Origin: Burkholderiales bacterium
Lineage (GTDB): Bacteria > Pseudomonadota > Gammaproteobacteria > Burkholderiales > Burkholderiaceae_C
Assembly: GCA_947377275.1 (NCBI GenBank)
Contig: CANCFV010000002.1
Location: forward strand, 1-64,000
Length of the DNA: 64,000 bases
Direction of reading: 5' to 3'
Positions 54,424 through 63,912 of this stretch are shown here, in pieces. The notes beneath the pieces were generated by a model. That model was given only the letters and a program-made list of their open reading frames with translations, searched no databases and was not told where the DNA came from. Numbering within the stretch: position 1 is the first letter of the stretch; each line of letters begins with the position of its first letter. The position numbers and the translations under genes were made by a program.

Positions 54424-55710
54424 TCAAGCCCCCTTGGTGACATGATTCACCTTGCTTCTCAATATTCTGCGCATACAGTAAAACAGCACCACCGCATAGG
54501 TAGCCTCACCCAAAACAACGCCAAACATCAGCCCGTTCTTGGCAAATAGCAATCCCAAGGCGTACATGACAGGGATGCTCACCACCGAACTGACAACTGA
54601 GGCGTAAAAGGAATGCTTGAAATGCCCACCGCCCAGCAAGACACCGTTGCTGATGCCAGAAACGCCGCTTGCGCAAAAAAACAGCGCCCACCACAAAATG
54701 TCAATGCGCAGCCCACGGTATTTCTCGCCGAGGACGTAAGACTCAAGATGCGGGTAAGCAACCAACAGCACCATGACGTATAGGGAAGCGATGCCAAACA
54801 CCCCAGCGATGGACCAATTGGTCAGTCGGGTGATGTCGCGCACTTCGCCTTTTGCAATTGCCCGGCTGACTTTTGGCCTGAACACATTGGCCCAAGACAA
54901 AAACAACATACCCAACGGCGCCATGAACAATTTTGCGGCGACGACCTCGGCTGTGACTGCGGGGCCCACCACTTGTGCGCCAATGAGCAGATAACCATTC
55001 CCAAATGCCCAAGCAACAACACTTGCGGGCAAGGCCCACTTGGCCAATGGCCACACCTCAATCAGCAGTTGACGCCATGCGTCCCAGCCAAAATGCGCCG
55101 CCAATCCAGACGCCCGGACCCAAGGCAATGCCGTCAAAATCCCTGAGCCCGAAATGGCCAACAAGACCAAGTCCGCACGGACATTGCCCGTCATGATCAA
55201 AGTGCCCACGCTGGCAGCCAAAACCGTGACGTAGGCAATGTCCAGCTGCAGGCACAAGTCGGGTCTCAAGTTGATGTATTGAACGTTGCGCACAAATTCG
55301 CGCAACCACACCGACAGGATCATCGTACCGGTCGCCATGGGAAACGCCCATCCCACCGCATCCATCGCGATCGCGTCGGGAAATATCCAAATGGCCAGTC
55401 CGCCTAACAGCGCCAAAACCGAGCTCAGTGCAATTTGCAGCCCGAAGTAGACCGAGGTTGTTCGCTGTCGGTGCTCACCATCCCGCTGAGGCAAGATGGT
55501 GAGCGCCGTTGTGTTGATCAGCGCGCCTTGCAACGCCAGCGTCAAGGCAAAGTAGCCGATCAGTTGGCTGTAGACGTAGTACTCGTGCTTGGTGGCGAAC
55601 TTGATGAACACCAACCCAAGCAAGAAGTTACTGGCGCTGAGCAAGGCCTGATCCAACAGGGAGTGAGACACCCCTTTGAACACCGCTCCCTGCCTGGTCA
55701 AACCTGACAT
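54424..55710 (-). CDS. Wzx-like polysaccharide flippase
   Basis: From an ATG at 55710 the protein is about 428 residues (the track's start is eight codons earlier). Twelve or so hydrophobic segments, with QALLSASNFLLGLVFIKFATKHEYYVY at the N-terminus, are typical of the MATE/polysaccharide transport superfamily that flips lipid-linked repeats to the periplasm. It directly abuts the wzy stop. GC content is low relative to the housekeeping genes. The tail KVNHVTKGA is basic, as is common in this family. Confidence 0.85.
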   Translation of the reverse strand: MSGLTRQGAVFKGVSHSLLDQALLSASNFLLGLVFIKFATKHEYYVYSQLIGYFALTLALQGALINTTALTILPQRDGEHRQRTTSVYFGLQIALSSVLALLGGLAIWIFPDAIAMDAVGWAFPMATGTMILSVWLREFVRNVQYINLRPDLCLQLDIAYVTVLAASVGTLIMTGNVRADLVLLAISGSGILTALPWVRASGLAAHFGWDAWRQLLIEVWPLAKWALPASVVAWAFGNGYLLIGAQVVGPAVTAEVVAAKLFMAPLGMLFLSWANVFRPKVSRAIAKGEVRDITRLTNWSIAGVFGIASLYVMVLLVAYPHLESYVLGEKYRGLRIDILWWALFFCASGVSGISNGVLLGGGHFKHSFYASVVSSVVSIPVMYALGLLFAKNGLMFGVVLGEATYAVVLFYCMRRILRSKVNHVTKGA

Positions 55711-55743
55711 GCAAGGCCCCGCAGCAAACAGCACGTCACAGCG

Positions 55744-56874
55744 TCACTCATGGTAGTCGTAGGCCTGGAAACCGGCTTGCTTGACCAGGCTGTCGCGCTT
55801 GGCAGCGGTGTAGTCGCTGAGCACCATCTCCTTGACCAACTCGGCCAAGGTGGTGGTGGGCGTCCAGCCCAATTTGGTTTTGGCCTTGGAAGGGTCGCCC
55901 AATAAGGTCTCCACCTCGGTGGGACGGTAGTAACGAGGGTCGACCTTGACGACCACATCACCCACTTTGCACGACGCCAGCATTTGCCCGTTGACCGCTT
56001 CAACGGCAAGCACCTTGCCAACCTCGTGCTCGCCCTCGCCCTCAAACGCCAAGGTGATGCCCAACTCTTTGGCGGAGAACTCCACGAACTGGCGAACGCT
56101 GTACTGCACGCCGGTGGCGATGACGAAGTCCTCGGCCACCTCTTGCTGCAGCATCAGCCATTGCATCTCAACGTAGTCTTTGGCATGCCCCCAGTCGCGC
56201 AGGGCGCTCATGTTGCCGAGATACAGGCAGTCCTGCAGACCCAGCGCAATGCGGCTGATGGCCCGCGTGATCTTGCGGGTGACGAAGGTCTCGCCACGCA
56301 CCGGGCTTTCGTGGTTGAACAGCACGCCGTTGCAAGCATACATGCCATATGCCTCGCGGTAATTCACCGTGATCCAGTAGGCGTAGAGCTTGGCCACGGC
56401 ATAAGGGCTGCGCGGATAAAACGGCGTGGTTTCTTTCTGAGGGATCTCTTGCACCAAACCGTACAGCTCTGATGTGGAGGCTTGATAAAACCTGGTCTTT
56501 TTCTCCAAGCCCAAAATGCGGATGGCCTCCAGCAAGCGCAAGGCGCCGATGCCATCGGCATTGGCTGTGTACTCAGGCTCCTCGAAGCTCACGCCGACAT
56601 GGCTTTGCGCCGCCAAGTTGTAGAGCTCGTCGGGCTGCACCTTCTGGACAATGCGCACCAAGCTGGTCGAATCGGTCAAGTCGCCGTAATGGAGCACGAA
56701 GTTGCGGTTGTCAACGTGCGGATCTTGATAGAGGTGATCGATGCGGTCGGTGTTGAACAGGGAGGACCGACGTTTGATGCCATGCACCTCGTACCCCTTC
56801 TTCAACAAGAACTCAGCCAGATAAGAGCCATCCTGGCCAGTGACGCCCGTGATCAATGCAACTTTCTTAGCCAT
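55744..56874 (-). CDS. gmd: GDP-mannose 4,6-dehydratase
   Basis: The ATG at 56874 gives 376 residues; the track start 23 codons earlier is not supported. The protein is an SDR with the NAD(P)-binding [19 protein letters not shown] and the catalytic pattern STSELYG, then [15 protein letters not shown] (YxxxK). It removes water from GDP-mannose to give GDP-4-keto-6-deoxymannose, the precursor of GDP-fucose, GDP-rhamnose and related sugars. The GDP-fucose synthase at 61 kb completes the fucose branch. Confidence 0.96.
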   Translation of the reverse strand: MAKKVALITGVTGQDGSYLAEFLLKKGYEVHGIKRRSSLFNTDRIDHLYQDPHVDNRNFVLHYGDLTDSTSLVRIVQKVQPDELYNLAAQSHVGVSFEEPEYTANADGIGALRLLEAIRILGLEKKTRFYQASTSELYGLVQEIPQKETTPFYPRSPYAVAKLYAYWITVNYREAYGMYACNGVLFNHESPVRGETFVTRKITRAISRIALGLQDCLYLGNMSALRDWGHAKDYVEMQWLMLQQEVAEDFVIATGVQYSVRQFVEFSAKELGITLAFEGEGEHEVGKVLAVEAVNGQMLASCKVGDVVVKVDPRYYRPTEVETLLGDPSKAKTKLGWTPTTTLAELVKEMVLSDYTAAKRDSLVKQAGFQAYDYHE

Positions 56875-56905
56875 GACTTTCAAATCCGTTCCAATGTATG
56901 AACCA

Positions 56906-58093
56906 TCAGTGCGCTTGCTCAGCGGTAACCCCGCCGATGGCACGCTCGTAAATCGAGATCAACTCTCGGTAGTTTTGCTCGGGAGAGTAACGTGACTCGT
57001 ACTCTGCCCGAGCCGCAGAACCCATGCGCGCCATTTCTTGTGGATGCGCATCGGCCCACCGCAATTTCGCGACGAAATCGGCCGCGTCGCCGGGGTTGAA
57101 CAGCAACCCTGTTCGACCGTCGGCCACCAACTCGGCCATCGAACCCAAGCGGCTGGCAATGACCGGCACGCCGCTGGCGAAAGCCTCAACCAGCGTTCGG
57201 GGAAAACCTTCGTAACAGACGCTGGGCAACACAAGGTAAGACGCTCGCGTCAGACGCTGCATGATCTCGCTCAAAGGCAAAAAACCTGCATAGGCCTCAC
57301 CCGCAACCGCTTTTACCTGGGCCTCGAATGGCCCACTGCCGATGATCGTGAGCTCATGCGCCGGGTAAGCCGACAAGGCGGCCATCAGCACCTCAACTCC
57401 CTTTTCGACAGACAGCCTGCCGACCGAGAGCCCGCCCCGGCGCCCGCTGACATCAGGCACAGGAACCCAAGGCACGAAATTGGGTTTGACGTCGATGCGA
57501 TCGGCGGGAAAACCGCCTGCAATGAACTTGCCACGACAGAACTGGTTGAGCGCAATGTACCGCGACACTTTCCGATCGAAAGTCTTCAAACCGCGATGCA
57601 CGGCCAACATGCCAACCAAAGCACCCGTCTGCAACACAGAGTCGCGGTAACAACTGTGCTTGAGCGCCGGCAAGGGCAGCTTGCCGAGGCAGTCCTCACA
57701 CACAGCGCCGTCGCGCAAGAACGTGGCCTGAGGACACATCAGCCTGAAGTTGTGCAAGGTTTGCACAACCGGCACGCCTGCTTTGTCCGCGGCCCAATAA
57801 ATGGACGGCGAGATGAGCGGCCAGCTGTTGTGCACATGCAGGACATCGGGGCGGAAGCGCTCGACCGCATCGGCAAGCTCCTGCATGGTACGGCGCGACC
57901 ACACCGCCTGAGCCGCAACGCCGAGTTTGGAGGCGCCTGCCACGTCGTCGTTGTGCCGACTCAGCAATGACACCGCATGGCCACGCTCTGTAAGCAAATC
58001 CATTTCGGCGTCGACGACGCTGTCCTCACCACCGCGCAATTGATACGCGTTGTGAGCCACCAGCACCCTCAGTCCACCCGTCCCTGTTGACAT
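56906..58093 (-). CDS. GT4-type glycosyltransferase
   Basis: About 395 residues from the ATG at 58093, four bases after the epsI stop. The N-terminal [22 protein letters not shown] and [20 protein letters not shown], a cysteine-containing loop [23 protein letters not shown], and the donor-domain [25 protein letters not shown] are all typical of GT4 glycosyltransferases. It would add a sugar during repeat-unit assembly. Donor and acceptor are not known. It precedes gmd by about 30 bases. Confidence 0.88.
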   Translation of the reverse strand: MSTGTGGLRVLVAHNAYQLRGGEDSVVDAEMDLLTERGHAVSLLSRHNDDVAGASKLGVAAQAVWSRRTMQELADAVERFRPDVLHVHNSWPLISPSIYWAADKAGVPVVQTLHNFRLMCPQATFLRDGAVCEDCLGKLPLPALKHSCYRDSVLQTGALVGMLAVHRGLKTFDRKVSRYIALNQFCRGKFIAGGFPADRIDVKPNFVPWVPVPDVSGRRGGLSVGRLSVEKGVEVLMAALSAYPAHELTIIGSGPFEAQVKAVAGEAYAGFLPLSEIMQRLTRASYLVLPSVCYEGFPRTLVEAFASGVPVIASRLGSMAELVADGRTGLLFNPGDAADFVAKLRWADAHPQEMARMGSAARAEYESRYSPEQNYRELISIYERAIGGVTAEQAH

Positions 58094-58097
58094 GAAA

Positions 58098-58847
58098 TCA
58101 CGAACCAAAAATACGGGGTCGGACTTGCGGGCTCAGGCTGGCGTACCAATCACGCGCAAACGCCTCTTGCAGCGCATACTCCGATTGGGTATCGGTGCCC
58201 ACGGAAGACAAACGCACCAACATGCCATCGACGATTTGACCTTGCAATCCGTAACGCAGTTGCTGAATCTTGCGCTGCACACCCGGTAGCGCCGTGTGGG
58301 TCCCCAAGGTCACCCAGTACATGATGGGCTCGGTCCGAGGCCCGACCGCAGCCACAAGCCTCATGGCTGTGACGTCCCCGGCGGGGAAGGCGACCGCCTT
58401 GGGGCCGACCTTGTTGATCAAGAATCCCTGGGCAACGTAACAAAACTCAGGACGGTGCGCTGCGGTTGACTCGGAATTCTGGTCGCGCCCATACGCCAGC
58501 GCCAACATGACACGCTGGCCCTTGCTGTTGACATAGGTGCGCGCCAGCGATTGCGAGTAAATCGCGTCCATTTTGCTCTGGAGCTGAGGGTCCGCCACAA
58601 CCACGCGACCTGCTGGGTCCTCTTGCCAGTCGCCGATCCGCTGGGGAGCAACCTGATCCAAGTGCATGGGCGCCATGTCATCGGCCAGGTAATGCCGAGG
58701 TTCAAGAAGGTAGGCGGCGGCGGCCGCTGCCAACATCAAAGCGAACGCCACGAAGAGGGCCTTGTGGACCTTGCCAATCGAATCAGACGCGAGCACGGGC
58801 GCCTCCTTGGTCGTCAAAGCGTTTGGCAAGCAACTGGTCAAACCCAA
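58098..58847 (-). CDS. epsI: EpsI exosortase-associated protein
   Basis: This 249-residue protein has one N-terminal membrane segment (ALFVAFALMLAAAAAAYLLEP) and a periplasmic domain with GDWQEDP and the HRPEFCYVAQGF motif, characteristic of EpsI (often fused to or next to exosortases). Its start region overlaps the 3' end of xrtB by 65 bases, so the two are coupled. EpsI proteins are needed for the polymer in some related systems, but their biochemistry is unresolved. Confidence 0.9.
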   Translation of the reverse strand: MGLTSCLPNALTTKEAPVLASDSIGKVHKALFVAFALMLAAAAAAYLLEPRHYLADDMAPMHLDQVAPQRIGDWQEDPAGRVVVADPQLQSKMDAIYSQSLARTYVNSKGQRVMLALAYGRDQNSESTAAHRPEFCYVAQGFLINKVGPKAVAFPAGDVTAMRLVAAVGPRTEPIMYWVTLGTHTALPGVQRKIQQLRYGLQGQIVDGMLVRLSSVGTDTQSEYALQEAFARDWYASLSPQVRPRIFGS

Positions 58848-59694
58848 AGGTCAAGACCAAGGCCACCGCGAACAAAACCATGCCAGAGAACGAGTGGGCA
58901 AACCCCTGCCCGACCTCATCGCCAAAATGAAACGTGAGCAACACCAAAGTGATCACCCGAATGACATTCGACACGAATGAAATAGGGACGATCATCAAAG
59001 CCAGCAGCAAATTGCGTGTTTTGGACTTGTAATCCATGATGTTCATGTAAAGCAAACCCAGGGACTCCAGCGTGAAAAGGGAGTTCAAACCTGAGCAAGC
59101 GTCGGCAACAAGCAGCTGGTAAGGGCCTACCGTCAAAGTCACGCCCGTGCGCCCAATGGGGTAATGCATCCAATACATGAGCTGCTCAGCCACCACCGAA
59201 ACAGCCATTTTCAAAGGCAAGGTGATGGCCTGAGCCAAAACACCAGGTATTGGCACGGCGAATATCAAAAAAACCACTGGAAACCAGACCAGTTTCAGCC
59301 CGCGGGTGCCCGCCAGCAACAAAATGCCCGCCGCCAAAACAGGAATCTGGGCCAGCGCTTCCAGCTCACCCACGGCTTGAGAGCGACCAAGCGCATACAT
59401 CAACAAGGCTGGCAGCAGCAACGCAAACGCGGGCCCGACGGCAGGCACCGCCACTCGGTCAAACAACTGGTGCCTCTTGGACCAAATCAGCCACACGCTG
59501 GCGCCGATGATCATGGGGCCATGCCCCTGGTCGTCAGAAGCCCACGATGTGTGTGCCAAACGGTAATAAGTTGGGGCAAAAAGTGCCAGGTAGCCAAGCA
59601 AAAACACCCCCAGCGACCACAGCGGGAGCAAAATTTGATCGGTGGCTTTTGCAGGTGCTGGTGCACCCGACGTTTGTAGAACTGGCTGCGCCAT
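58783..59694 (-). CDS. xrtB: Exosortase B (XrtB)
   Basis: The 303-residue integral membrane cysteine protease-like protein starts at the ATG at 59694. About eight membrane segments are present. The catalytic residues are C200 (VADACSGLNSLFTLESLG), R246 (SNVIRVITL) and H267 (FAHSFSG). Exosortases process proteins bearing a PEP-CTERM-type sorting signal. No PEP-CTERM protein is encoded within the window, so the substrates must lie elsewhere. It heads the leftward EPS operon. Confidence 0.93.
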   Translation of the reverse strand: MAQPVLQTSGAPAPAKATDQILLPLWSLGVFLLGYLALFAPTYYRLAHTSWASDDQGHGPMIIGASVWLIWSKRHQLFDRVAVPAVGPAFALLLPALLMYALGRSQAVGELEALAQIPVLAAGILLLAGTRGLKLVWFPVVFLIFAVPIPGVLAQAITLPLKMAVSVVAEQLMYWMHYPIGRTGVTLTVGPYQLLVADACSGLNSLFTLESLGLLYMNIMDYKSKTRNLLLALMIVPISFVSNVIRVITLVLLTFHFGDEVGQGFAHSFSGMVLFAVALVLTFGFDQLLAKRFDDQGGARARV

Positions 59695-60019
59695 GTCGGT
59701 GTGGGAGCGTTGGAAGTGGCAAGAGGGCTGAACGCCCCCCATGTCCTAGATTGTGTCTCAAGGCTGTGAGAAGTTCCCCACACGAACGGCTGGTAACAAC
59801 CCGGCAGGGTTTACACCCAAACCCAAAAGGGAACCAAGTCACAGTACGGCGCTCTGAACTTCACCGGTGAGGTCAGCACAGGGAAAAACCTAGGCTGGTA
59901 TCAGTGGGTTTCCCCGAATCCAGCCGCAGCACCCCCAACCTACAATGTTAAACATCAGGGAAGAGGCACCGATAGAACAGGTGCTCCGCCACACAAAAAA
60001 CCCCAAACAGGGGACGTCT
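59695..60019. other. Divergent gap upstream of xrtB and the WecG-like gene
   Basis: This 325-base stretch has no gene. TACAAT at 59941-59946 is a possible -10 element for the plus-strand gene, but no good -35 hexamer is at the right distance. A small AACCC-GGCA-GGGTT hairpin is near 59800. I see no riboswitch or sigma-54 site with confidence. Confidence 0.4.
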
Positions 60020-60892
60020 ATGAGACATCCAGATCCCAATTTCGGCTACCCATCTCTCTCGTTCGCTGAACACGAACGCGTGCTGACCCGTCTGAAGCTC
60101 AAGCCCAGCAAGAGCTTCCTTCGCAGGGGTGCCTATGTGCTGGACTCGCACATTGACGCCGTCAGCTGGGATGACGCCATTTCCCGCATCGCAGCATGGA
60201 GCGCACGACACCAGTCGCGTTATGTCACCTTGTGCAATGTGCACTCGGTGGTCACCGCGAGCCAATGCACCGAATTCAACGCGGTCCTGAGTCAGGCGGA
60301 CATGGCTCTGCCCGACGGCGCCCCAGTTGCGTGGGCTTTGCGCCGCGAAGGATTCGCCCAACAACAACGCATCAACGGACCGGACCTGACTTGGCGTTAC
60401 CTGGCAGTCGCTGAAAAGCTGGGGCAATCGGTGTTTTTCTACGGCAGCACCGAAGACACGTTGGCCAAGCTGCTGTCGCGCATCCGCACAGAATTCCCCA
60501 AATTGCGCGTGGCTGGCGCCATGTCGCCCCCCTACCGTGCGCTGACCGAGCAAGAAGACCAAGCACACGTGAACCTGATCAACCAGTCGGGCGCCAACGT
60601 TGTGTTCGTTGGCTTGGGCTGCCCCAAGCAAGAAACCTGGATGGCGGCACACCGTGGCCGCATCCAAGCTGTGATGCTCGGCGTCGGCGCGGCCTTCGAC
60701 TACCACGCCGGCACGATCGAACGCGCACCGGCTTGGATGCAGAAAGCTGGCTTGGAATGGCTGCACCGTCTGGCCAGCGAGCCACGCCGCTTGGCCAAGC
60801 GCTACGCCGTGACCAACACGGTGTTCATTTACAGAATGATGAAATCTGCGCTGCTGGGACAACCCAGCCGGCGCAAAGAAGAATCGGTCTGA
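60020..60892 (+). CDS. WecG/TagA/CpsF-family glycosyltransferase
   Basis: The ATG at 60020 gives about 290 residues; the track's 25 upstream residues are leader. The family blocks are visible: NVHSVVTASQCTEFNAVLSQADMALPDG (residues about 74-101), FFYGSTEDTLAKLLSRIR, and VFVGLGCPKQETWMAAHRGRIQAVMLGVGAAFDYHAGTIERAPAWMQKAGLEWLHRLASEPRRLAKRY. Members transfer N-acetylmannosaminuronic acid, N-acetylmannosamine or glucose onto a lipid-linked carrier. It probably adds the second sugar of the EPS unit. A strong terminator follows. Confidence 0.93.
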   Translation: MRHPDPNFGYPSLSFAEHERVLTRLKLKPSKSFLRRGAYVLDSHIDAVSWDDAISRIAAWSARHQSRYVTLCNVHSVVTASQCTEFNAVLSQADMALPDGAPVAWALRREGFAQQQRINGPDLTWRYLAVAEKLGQSVFFYGSTEDTLAKLLSRIRTEFPKLRVAGAMSPPYRALTEQEDQAHVNLINQSGANVVFVGLGCPKQETWMAAHRGRIQAVMLGVGAAFDYHAGTIERAPAWMQKAGLEWLHRLASEPRRLAKRYAVTNTVFIYRMMKSALLGQPSRRKEESV

Positions 60893-60914
60893 CCCTCAGT
60901 TTGAGCCCCACTCG

Positions 60915-60939
60915 AAACGCCGCGTTCTTCGCGGCGTTT
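60915..60939 (+). terminator. Rho-independent terminator after the WecG-like gene
   Basis: AAACGCCGCG and CGCGGCGTTT pair perfectly around a five-base loop, ending in TTTT. It lies 23 bases after the stop. Confidence 0.85.
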
Positions 60940-61078
60940 TCACATTTGGGCGCCCCACGGACGGGTCAGTGCAATAGATTGACACAATCACCCCCTAAAC
61001 TGCACCAAAACAGGTAGGCAATGGCTTCAGGAGATCGCAGCTCTGGGCCCTGGCTTCCTGCGAACGATTTCGAGACGC

Positions 61079-62011
61079 ATGAAAACTGACGCGAAAATTT
61101 ACGTGGCGGGACACCGAGGCATGGTGGGCTCGGCCTTGGTTCGTCGACTGGCTCAGGGCGGTCACAAGCAAGTGATCACACGCACGCACCAAGAGCTCGA
61201 CTTGCTGGACCAGCGCGCCGTGCACGACTTCCTACAAACCGAGCGGCCTGATTACATCTACATCGCCGCGGCGAAAGTGGGTGGCATCCAGGCCAACAAC
61301 ATCTACCGCGCCGACTTCATCTACCAAAACCTGATGATCGAGGCCAACTTGGTGCATGGTGCCCACCTCGCCGGTGTGCAAAGCCTGATGTTCTTGGGCT
61401 CCAGTTGCATCTACCCGAAGATGGCTCCCCAGCCGATGACCGAGGACGCGCTGCTCACCGGCCTACTCGAACCCACGAACGAGCCCTATGCGATCGCCAA
61501 AATCGCAGGCATCAAGTTGTGCGAGGCCTACAACGCGCAACACGGACGTCAGTACATCAGCGTGATGCCCACCAACCTCTACGGCATCAACGACAACTAC
61601 GACCTGAACAACAGCCATGTGCTGCCTGCCCTGATCCGCAAAGCCCATGAAGCAAAGCTGCGCGGCGATGCCCAACTGGTGGTCTGGGGCACGGGCACGC
61701 CCATGCGTGAATTCCTCTACGCAGACGACCTGGCTGACGCCTGCGTGCACCTGATGCTGTCGGGCTACACCGGTCCATTGGTGAACATTGGCACGGGCAG
61801 CGACGTCACGATCCGCGAGCTGGCTGAGACCGTGGTGGACGTCGTGGGATTTGAAGGCGCCCTGACCTTCGACACCAGCAAACCCGATGGCACGCCTCGC
61901 AAATTGATGGATGTCTCCCGACTCAAATCGCTGGGATGGCAAGCCAAAACCAGCCTTCGCGAGGGCATTGCCCTGGCTTACCAAGACTTTCTGAGCAAAG
62001 AAATCAATTGA
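61079..62011 (+). CDS. fcl: GDP-L-fucose synthase
   Basis: The 310-residue SDR enzyme has the NADP-binding [17 protein letters not shown], then the [11 protein letters not shown] motif of GDP-fucose synthases and LGSSCIYPK, and the catalytic YAIAKIAG. It epimerises and reduces GDP-4-keto-6-deoxymannose to GDP-L-fucose, the partner of gmd at 56 kb. That the pair is split between two strands of the locus implies local rearrangement. The sugar-nucleotidyltransferase gene follows 50 bases later. Confidence 0.95.
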   Translation: MKTDAKIYVAGHRGMVGSALVRRLAQGGHKQVITRTHQELDLLDQRAVHDFLQTERPDYIYIAAAKVGGIQANNIYRADFIYQNLMIEANLVHGAHLAGVQSLMFLGSSCIYPKMAPQPMTEDALLTGLLEPTNEPYAIAKIAGIKLCEAYNAQHGRQYISVMPTNLYGINDNYDLNNSHVLPALIRKAHEAKLRGDAQLVVWGTGTPMREFLYADDLADACVHLMLSGYTGPLVNIGTGSDVTIRELAETVVDVVGFEGALTFDTSKPDGTPRKLMDVSRLKSLGWQAKTSLREGIALAYQDFLSKEIN

Positions 62012-62061
62012 GTTCGGTGCACCGAGCTCACGGCCCATCCAAAAACTGACTTCCGCTGAGC

Positions 62062-63165
62062 ATGACCAAAGCAATGATTCTGGCCGCTGGCCAAGGCACC
62101 CGCATTCGCCCTCTGACCAAGGGCATGCCCAAACCCATGATCCCCATCCTGGGCAAGCCGGTGCTGGAGTATTTGATCGAGCACCTGGCTCGGCATGGCA
62201 TCAAAGAGATCATGATCAACGTGGCTTACCACCACTGGAAGATCGAGAATTACTTTGGTGACGGCAAACGCTGGGGCGTTGAAATTGGTTACTCGTTCGA
62301 AGGAGAGCGGGTGCACGGTGAGATCACGCCCAAGCCCTTGGGCTCGGCCGGCGGCATGCGCTACATCCAGGATTTCAGCGGCTTTTTCGACGAGACCACT
62401 TTGGTGATGTGCGGTGACGCCATCATCGACCTGGACATCACGGCCGCTTTGGCCGAACACCACGCCAAGGGCGCCGTGGCCAGCGTGGTCACCCTGGAGG
62501 TGCCCCGCGATCAAGTGAAGAACTACGGGATCGTGGTCGCCGACGACAACGGCAAGGTCTTGTCCTTCCAGGAAAAGCCCAAGCCCGAAGAGGCCCTCTC
62601 GACACTGGCCAGCACGGGCATCTACATCTTTGAACCTTCGGTTCTGGCGCATGTGCCTGCAGGCAAAGAGTACGACATCGGCAGCGAACTCTTCCCCACG
62701 CTGGTCAAGCAAGGGCTGCCCTTCTTTGCGCAGAGCCGGCCTTTCCACTGGATCGACATTGGCCGCGTGAGCGACTACTGGACAGTGCTGCAGCGCGTGC
62801 TCGCGGGCGAAATCGCCGACATGCACATGCCTGGCAAAGAAGTGCGCCCAGGCGTGTGGGTTGGGCTGAACACCCAGATTGACTGGGATCAGGTCAAGAT
62901 CCAGGGGCCGGTTTACATCGGCTCGGGCAGCCGCATCGAGGCAGGCGTGTCCATCGAAGGCCCGGCTTGGCTGGGCAATGGCTGCTTGCTGCGCCAAGGC
63001 AGCCAACTCACCCGCAGCGTGTTGTTTGACTACACGCGCCTGAACGCTGATGCGGCCCTGACAGACGTGATTGCATCGCCACAGTACGTGGTCGACCGCA
63101 ACGGCCACACCACCTACCAGGGCGAGGAAGGCACCAGCTTGCGCTGGGGCGACGCTCGCGCCTGA
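62062..63165 (+). CDS. Sugar-1-phosphate nucleotidyltransferase
   Basis: This 367-residue enzyme has the nucleotidyltransferase signature MILAAGQGTRIRPLTKGMPKPMIPILGKPVLEY and GDAIIDLDI in its N-terminal domain, and a left-handed beta-helix-like C-terminal tail (WVGLNTQIDWDQVKIQGPVYIGSGSRIEAGVSI). It resembles GDP-mannose pyrophosphorylase/glucose-1-phosphate nucleotidyltransferase-type enzymes. Making GDP-mannose would feed gmd and fcl, but the nucleotide and sugar cannot be fixed by sequence. It follows fcl by about 50 bases. Confidence 0.9.
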   Translation: MTKAMILAAGQGTRIRPLTKGMPKPMIPILGKPVLEYLIEHLARHGIKEIMINVAYHHWKIENYFGDGKRWGVEIGYSFEGERVHGEITPKPLGSAGGMRYIQDFSGFFDETTLVMCGDAIIDLDITAALAEHHAKGAVASVVTLEVPRDQVKNYGIVVADDNGKVLSFQEKPKPEEALSTLASTGIYIFEPSVLAHVPAGKEYDIGSELFPTLVKQGLPFFAQSRPFHWIDIGRVSDYWTVLQRVLAGEIADMHMPGKEVRPGVWVGLNTQIDWDQVKIQGPVYIGSGSRIEAGVSIEGPAWLGNGCLLRQGSQLTRSVLFDYTRLNADAALTDVIASPQYVVDRNGHTTYQGEEGTSLRWGDARA

Positions 63166-63174
63166 CCGACTGCG

Positions 63175-63912
63175 TCACAAGGCGATCTTGACGAAGATCG
63201 CCTCGGGGATGTGCTTGATGATCAGCATGATGTACCGCCAGAAACCTGGCGTGTACACGATGCTTCGGCCTTGATCGATGGCGCGCGTGATGTCGCGGGC
63301 CACTTGGTCAGGCTTGGCCCACAAGGCGCCCTTCTTGAGGTGGGCGGTCATGGGGGTGTCCACAAAGCCAGGCTTGATGGTCACAACGCTCACCCCCTTC
63401 TTGGCCAGGCGTTGGCGCAGGCCCGATGCAAAGGCCGACACCAGTGCCTTGGCGCTGCCATAAACATAATTGCTCTGCCGGCCACGGTCGCCGGCCACCG
63501 ACGAGATCACGGCGATTGCGCCGTGCCCTTGTTGTTCGAACTGCTCGCCAGCCAAGGTCATCAGGGCGATGACCGAGGTGCCGTTGGTGGCCACCTCGCG
63601 CAGGGCGTAGGCCACGTCTTGCTGCGCCTTGGGTTGGTCGGTCAAGGTGCCATGGGCGATGAGGACCGTATCGAGCCCCCCCATGGACTGGGTGGCTGCA
63701 TCGAACAGCGCGGCGTGTTGATCGAACGCTGTCGCATCAAACACCTGAGTGCCCACCTTGGCAGCGCCTCGCGTTTGCAGGTCTGCAGCCACAGACTGGA
63801 GCTGGGCGTCACTGCGGGCCGCCAAGAAAAGGTGGTCGCCACGCTGCGCCCATTGCCTTGCGCAAGCCTCGGCGATGGCCGACGTGGCCCCGACGATCAG
63901 GATTTTTCTCAT
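63175..63912 (-). CDS. SDR oxidoreductase, DprE2-like
   Basis: From the ATG at 63912 the protein is 245 residues. It has the Rossmann motif GATSAIAEACARQWA, the catalytic Ser in ISSVAGDRGRQSN and YVYGSAKALV (YxxxK). The C-terminus, PGFWRYIMLIIKHIPEAIFVKI, closely resembles DprE2, the reductase that makes decaprenyl-phosphate arabinose in mycobacteria. In the EPS locus of this organism it might epimerise a lipid-linked sugar. Its start overlaps the stop of an upstream gene (ATGA) that is cut by the window edge. Confidence 0.85.
   Translation of the reverse strand: MRKILIVGATSAIAEACARQWAQRGDHLFLAARSDAQLQSVAADLQTRGAAKVGTQVFDATAFDQHAALFDAATQSMGGLDTVLIAHGTLTDQPKAQQDVAYALREVATNGTSVIALMTLAGEQFEQQGHGAIAVISSVAGDRGRQSNYVYGSAKALVSAFASGLRQRLAKKGVSVVTIKPGFVDTPMTAHLKKGALWAKPDQVARDITRAIDQGRSIVYTPGFWRYIMLIIKHIPEAIFVKIAL

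Noticed and set aside
59700-59960. Possible cyclic-di-GMP (GEMM) riboswitch in the xrtB/WecG gap
   Set aside because: Some purine-rich pieces are similar (CACAGGGAAAAACC), but the conserved GEMM core could not be aligned.
60979-61001. TTGACA followed by TAAACT upstream of fcl
   Set aside because: The spacing is only 11 bases, too short for a sigma-70 promoter.
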